From NCBI GenBank assembly GCA_019095985.1, contig CM032662.1, positions 37,566,435-37,630,434 on the forward strand: 64,000 nucleotides of DNA. The letters run 5' to 3'. Source of the stretch: Streblospio benedicti (lineage: Eukaryota; Annelida; Polychaeta; Spionida; Spionidae). Each line of letters begins with the position of its first letter. Position 1 is the stretch's first letter. Of this stretch, positions 61,101-64,000 are shown one piece after another. A program made the translations under genes and the position numbers. The notes below the pieces were generated by a model that did not search any database, was not told the origin of the DNA, and saw nothing but the letters and a program-made list of their open reading frames with translations.

Positions 61101-61195
61101 ATATTGCCCCCAGCTTACCTTTACATACATGTATAAACGTATGGTAAACATTAGACACAGTTCTTCCAGGAACCTGGTAGCAGACCAATAGCATA

Positions 61196-61372
61196 TACAC
61201 CAAAGCCTTCAATCAAGACCACCTCTCTAAAGAGACCACCTCATTAGAAGACAATTTCCTTCGTCCCAAACCTCCACAAAGAGACCACCATTAACCTGCA
61301 TAAAGAGATCACCTGTCTATTGACACCACTTGAGGTCAGCCACTGGGTGGTCTCCATTGAGAGGTTCCACTG
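61196..61372 (+). repeat. MITE family 1, copy 15
   Basis: It contains TTCAATCAAGACCACCTCTC, CCCAAACCTCCACAAAGAGA, ACCATTAACCTGCATAAAGA and CACCACTTGAGGTCAGCCAC, and ends GGTCTCCATTGAGAGGTTCC then ACTGA. It is one of the best preserved copies. Confidence 0.88.
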
Positions 61373-62097
61373 ATCCCTTGCTTTGGACAAAGTTGGACTT
61401 ATCAATGTGCGCAAACAAACTGTGGATTTGTCCACTCGCTGACTTGCGGCTTGGGATCTTGTAATGGTGATAAGTGACTTTTGCTTAGAAACACAAAGAT
61501 GCAGCCGGATTTGGGCTCTGTTTAATTAGGCTACTTGTGCATGCAGGGGCAAGACAAATATCACTCGGTGGCTGTGGCAAATAGAAACTGGTGACATTAG
61601 ACATGGCAGTCTAAACAAGGCTTGGACATAGATCTTCCCACCAGTTATAGTTTTTTAACCACTGTGACAGTGGATCGTCTGGCTTGTTACTTGTAAACCA
61701 GTAATCCACCACGGTGTATAAACTGAACTACGTGGGATCAATATGAACGAAGCAAGCGGCTAAAAAAGATCCAGATTAGAGTTAGTTGGAGTAGGAAAAT
61801 TGGAAGCATTGGGGATTAACAACCTTTGCACACAGAACAAATAATGTCGCCTGGATCTAGCTGCAAATTTCAATGAAAAGGAATTATCTCCCAGGTGGAT
61901 ACTAGGATAGTGTTCATCAAATAACAAGACGAGTTTGAGTGTCCTCATTCGATTTCACAATTCGATTTCATATCCGAGGAACAGGATTCATATAAACGCA
62001 CGTGCCAATCGAGTAAGACTTTAGGTGTGTACCTCAAGGTGTGTACACGGAGAAGTATTTTGTACAAAACGAGTTGCGCAACTGAAGTGTAAGGACC

Positions 62098-62239
62098 ATG
62101 ATCATCAAGGTTTTGTACGGTGACAACCAGCAGTTACTGTGTAATCCAGACTGCTCGGTGGTCAATCTACTGGATTACCTCAAGAACAAGACTGGATTCC
62201 AGAAGACAGAAACTCTGGTGGACCTCTCAGATGAGACAG
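62098..62239 (+). CDS. First coding exon of a CXorf65-like small protein gene
   Basis: The ATG at 62098 has A at -3 and an in-frame TGA at 62083, so the start is well supported. The exon encodes 47 residues: MIIKVLYGDNQQLL, then a Cys-containing CNPDCSVVNLLDYL, then KNKTGFQKTETLVDLSDET. It ends with a consensus GTGAGT donor in phase 1. The pattern (GDNQ..L.NP.CS...LL.YL, then DLSDE.G) is that of small uncharacterised proteins annotated as CXorf65 homologs in many animals; I recall this resemblance and could not search it. Biochemical function is unknown. The remaining exons must lie beyond 64000 or were not recognised. It is on the same strand as Meis but separated by 10 kb of repeat-rich DNA. 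Confidence 0.75.
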
Positions 62240-62249
62240 GTGAGTTTGG

Positions 62250-62345
62250 GTTTCCCCCTTTCCGACCAAAATACTTTATTTTCATGGGGTTTTGGCATGT
62301 CCGCCATCAATTGTGTGTACGGAACGCATGACATCCCTTAAGAAC
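62250..62345 (+). repeat. MITE family 2 fragment next to exon donor
   Basis: CCCCCTTTCCGACCAAAATACTTT-type sequence, TTCATGGGGTTTTGGCATG and CGCATGACATCCCTTA match the copy at 63.86-63.96 kb in the same orientation. It starts about ten bases after the splice donor. Confidence 0.65.
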
Positions 62346-62484
62346 TCCCTCTCCTCACTTTCCAAAAACATGGATCTCTAAGTGATGAGCAGGGCTCTAC
62401 TTTAAGATTAGAGTCCACTTGTCTATCAGAAAAGTAAAGATCTAGGTTTACTTGACCGTAGAGTTATAGAGCATGTATGTTATT

Positions 62485-62549
62485 TATTCCAAGAAGAAGA
62501 CCAGATGCGAGAAGACAAAGAACCTGGACGACCTCTCGGATGAGATAGG
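62485..62549 (+). pseudogene. Diverged partial copy of the CXorf65-like exon 1
   Basis: It reads YSKKKTRCEKTKN then LDDLSDEI and ends at ATAG|GTAACA, matching YLKNKTGFQKTETLVDLSDET|G of the true exon. By hand count 48 of 61 bases agree, the frame is open, and a GT donor follows at the same place. A weak acceptor (TTATTTATTCCAAG) precedes it. It could be an alternative exon or an exon-duplication remnant. It lacks the start codon and the GDNQ segment. Confidence 0.6.
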
Positions 62550-63099
62550 TAACACGAACAGATCTAGGTTTTAGGAAAAGGGGTGGGGTGGTGGGGTGCG
62601 TAATCAATATAAGTAAGTGCCCAAAGGTAAGCTTGTGTTGATGAGTAGGTACGAAAAAAGAGGACATTGTAAGCAAAATAATTGTGCTTAAATCCATTTT
62701 GGGTAGATATCACAATATATGTATGTATTTAATTAATTAATTTGTATGAAAGACAGCACCATCAAAAGAAAATAAAGATCAACAGTCTACAACAAAAACT
62801 ATTGCTGCATATGCATTTAAAACATATCAGTTATAGCTTTGCCTGACCATAAACTGTACCACGAGGCACAATTGAAACCATAATCTAAATACATTATATC
62901 CATGAAGTCAATCATGACAGATTTCAAATCAATGCACATATATGGATAATCACTTTGTCATTGATTGGTCTTTTCAGTTGGACGACAACACGGAAATGAC
63001 TAATTACTTAGGATTAAAATCATATTAGTGACTATAACGCTTGGTCTCATTCAGACACTGAAGAATTGTCTGCTTAAAACTTTAGGAAAGGGAAGTCAT

Positions 63100-63215
63100 A
63101 CTCAGATGTGGGGGAGGCTCCGCAATCCATGTCTGCTATCGATTGTGTGTGTGTGAAATCCATGGCACCCCTTCAGTGCGCACCCCTTTTATCAAAAACT
63201 GGATTTGCCAATGGG
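63100..63215 (+). repeat. MITE family 2, copy 3 (partial)
   Basis: It begins TCAGATGTGGGGGAGGCTCC, contains CTATCGATTGTGTG and CCCTTCAGTGCGCACCCC, and ends AACTGGATTTGCC, in line with the copy at 63.82 kb but lacking its middle. Confidence 0.65.
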
Positions 63216-63664
63216 AGTTCTTAAGAATGTAATCTGTATACATGTAATTGGTTTTAGGTTTTAGATTTAGACATATACTGACAAACTTTCACGCAAATAT
63301 GTAGATAATTTCTTAACTCCAATACTAATCCTCCCCATTACGCGAAAAAAAATAACAGCGCACATATAATCTTACGTGACTGTGATTTTACCCAAAATTC
63401 AACTTGTTCAGTTGGCAGCCCCATTTCATAGACGTACACGTGGTATTGTTTTATTTCACGTAAGCGTCCACATCTCGGTCCATATATGATATTCCATCAT
63501 TTACTTTACAACATTCTTTCATAATTGTTTCACAATTACGTGATACGATAAGTTAAATAATAGCTGCTTTCTTACTGTGCTATGTAAGAATTACCTTTGA
63601 TGTGACTGGAAAAAAATCCCTGAACATCTAATTGGCTTTGTACGTTTATCCGTTAAAACACGGT

Positions 63665-63775
63665 GTTTTGTGTAAAGGGTTAAAACAGTACCACATACAA
63701 GGTTCACTCATGAGGCAAGATGAACGAGGCTACTAACAAGAGAAGTGGAACTTCGTAAAAACTACAAGATCACAT
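63665..63775 (+). repeat. Dispersed repeat R3, copy 2
   Basis: It matches 53575-53705: AAAACAGTACCACATACAAGG, CGAGGCTACTAAC and AGAAGTGGAACTTCGTAAAA. Same orientation. Confidence 0.7.
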
Positions 63776-63822
63776 AATTCTGAACTAATACTCTACAAGG
63801 CCTACATTTGTAACGTAACAAC

Positions 63823-64000
63823 ATAGGCAGATCCAAAGGGGGTGCGTAGGAGGCTCACGACACCCCCGCCCCTTCCCACCAAAATACTACATTTCCATGG
63901 ACTTTTTGGCATGAACATCATCGATCGCTCATGCAAAACCCATGAGATCCCTTATACAATATTAAGTGCGCCACCCCCTTTTAAGAAAAAAAAACAGGAT
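63823..64000 (+). mobile_element. MITE family 2, copy 4 (runs off window end)
   Basis: It starts ATAGGCAGATCCAAAGGGGG, contains CACCAAAATACTACATTTCC and CATGAGATCCCTTATAC, and reaches ACCCCCTTTTAAG...ACAGGAT at the window edge, where the inverted end (ATCTGCCTAT) would be expected to continue. Confidence 0.75.

Larger units (their letters stand above)
51846..62097. other. Intergenic region between Meis and the CXorf65-like gene
   Basis: About 10 kb without a convincing gene on either strand. It contains a tandem array with a nested MITE (51.9-52.3 kb), more MITE copies, a poly(A) run, two GC-rich islands (54.6-54.96 and 55.97-56.18 kb), a diverged repeat array (56.2-57.15 kb) and an AT-rich desert (about 57.5-61.1 kb). 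Confidence 0.65.
62240..64000 (+). other. First intron of the CXorf65-like gene (open to the right)
   Basis: It begins GTGAGT. It contains family 2-related repeat DNA directly after the donor (62250-62345), a partial copy of the first exon (62485-62549), further family 2 copies, and a second R3 repeat. No second coding exon was recognised before the window ends. Confidence 0.6.

Noticed and set aside
1-64000. tRNA, rRNA, CRISPR, retroviral or Polinton-type elements
   Set aside because: I saw no cloverleaf-like tRNA, rRNA segment, regularly spaced repeat array of CRISPR type, LTR pair, reverse transcriptase or capsid-like coding region.

Overview
The window is animal nuclear DNA. It has compact exons with consensus splice sites, introns of up to about 25 kb, a very long 3' UTR, and many short DNA-transposon-like repeats (MITEs) but no long element. 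Codon-level matches fix one gene firmly: the 3' half of a TALE-class homeobox gene of the Meis/homothorax family, on the + strand. Its upstream exons (Meis/PKNOX domain, homeodomain helix 1) lie to the left of base 1. The C-terminal tail resembles the long vertebrate Meis2-type tail (HPHH, MMM, AQSP, final DIHA), which suggests a non-vertebrate bilaterian with a slowly evolving gene set. I cannot fix the phylum.

The Meis layout runs as follows. An incoming intron covers 1-4337. Two tandem, same-length (77 bp) versions of the exon for the TALE loop, helix 2 and the start of helix 3 lie at 4338-4414 and 4846-4922. After an intron of about 25 kb comes the shared 59-bp exon with the recognition-helix core (29679-29737), then a 72-bp exon (31839-31910). 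Two candidate in-frame cassette exons follow, 30 nt at 34191-34220 and 45 nt at 46895-46939. The terminal coding exon is 47618-47892, followed by a 3' UTR of about 4 kb with a CAG run, two strong hairpins and an AATAAA at 51817. Exons A and B cannot both be included, or both skipped, without a premature stop. The homeodomain therefore appears to be made in two alternative versions. This is the most striking feature of the window. If all optional exons are used independently, the region could encode eight or more C-terminal isoforms.

The introns are mostly unique sequence of mixed composition. They include GC-rich patches, Pbx-Meis composite sites, Pbx-Hox-like sites, GCCAT clusters and several local imperfect tandem duplications. 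About fifteen copies of one MITE family (ends CAGTRGAACCTC...; internal GACCACCTC phrases; TA target duplication) are scattered in both orientations, and two pogo-like MITEs sit just upstream of two Meis acceptors.

From about 51.85 to 62.1 kb the sequence is intergenic: tandem repeats, nested MITEs, two GC-rich islands and a long AT-rich stretch. At 62098 a second gene starts on the + strand. Only its first coding exon (47 codons) is visible, and it resembles the small proteins annotated as CXorf65 homologs. A diverged copy of the 3' part of that exon, with a splice donor, lies about 280 bp downstream. I saw no RNA genes, CRISPR arrays, retroviral or Polinton-like elements.
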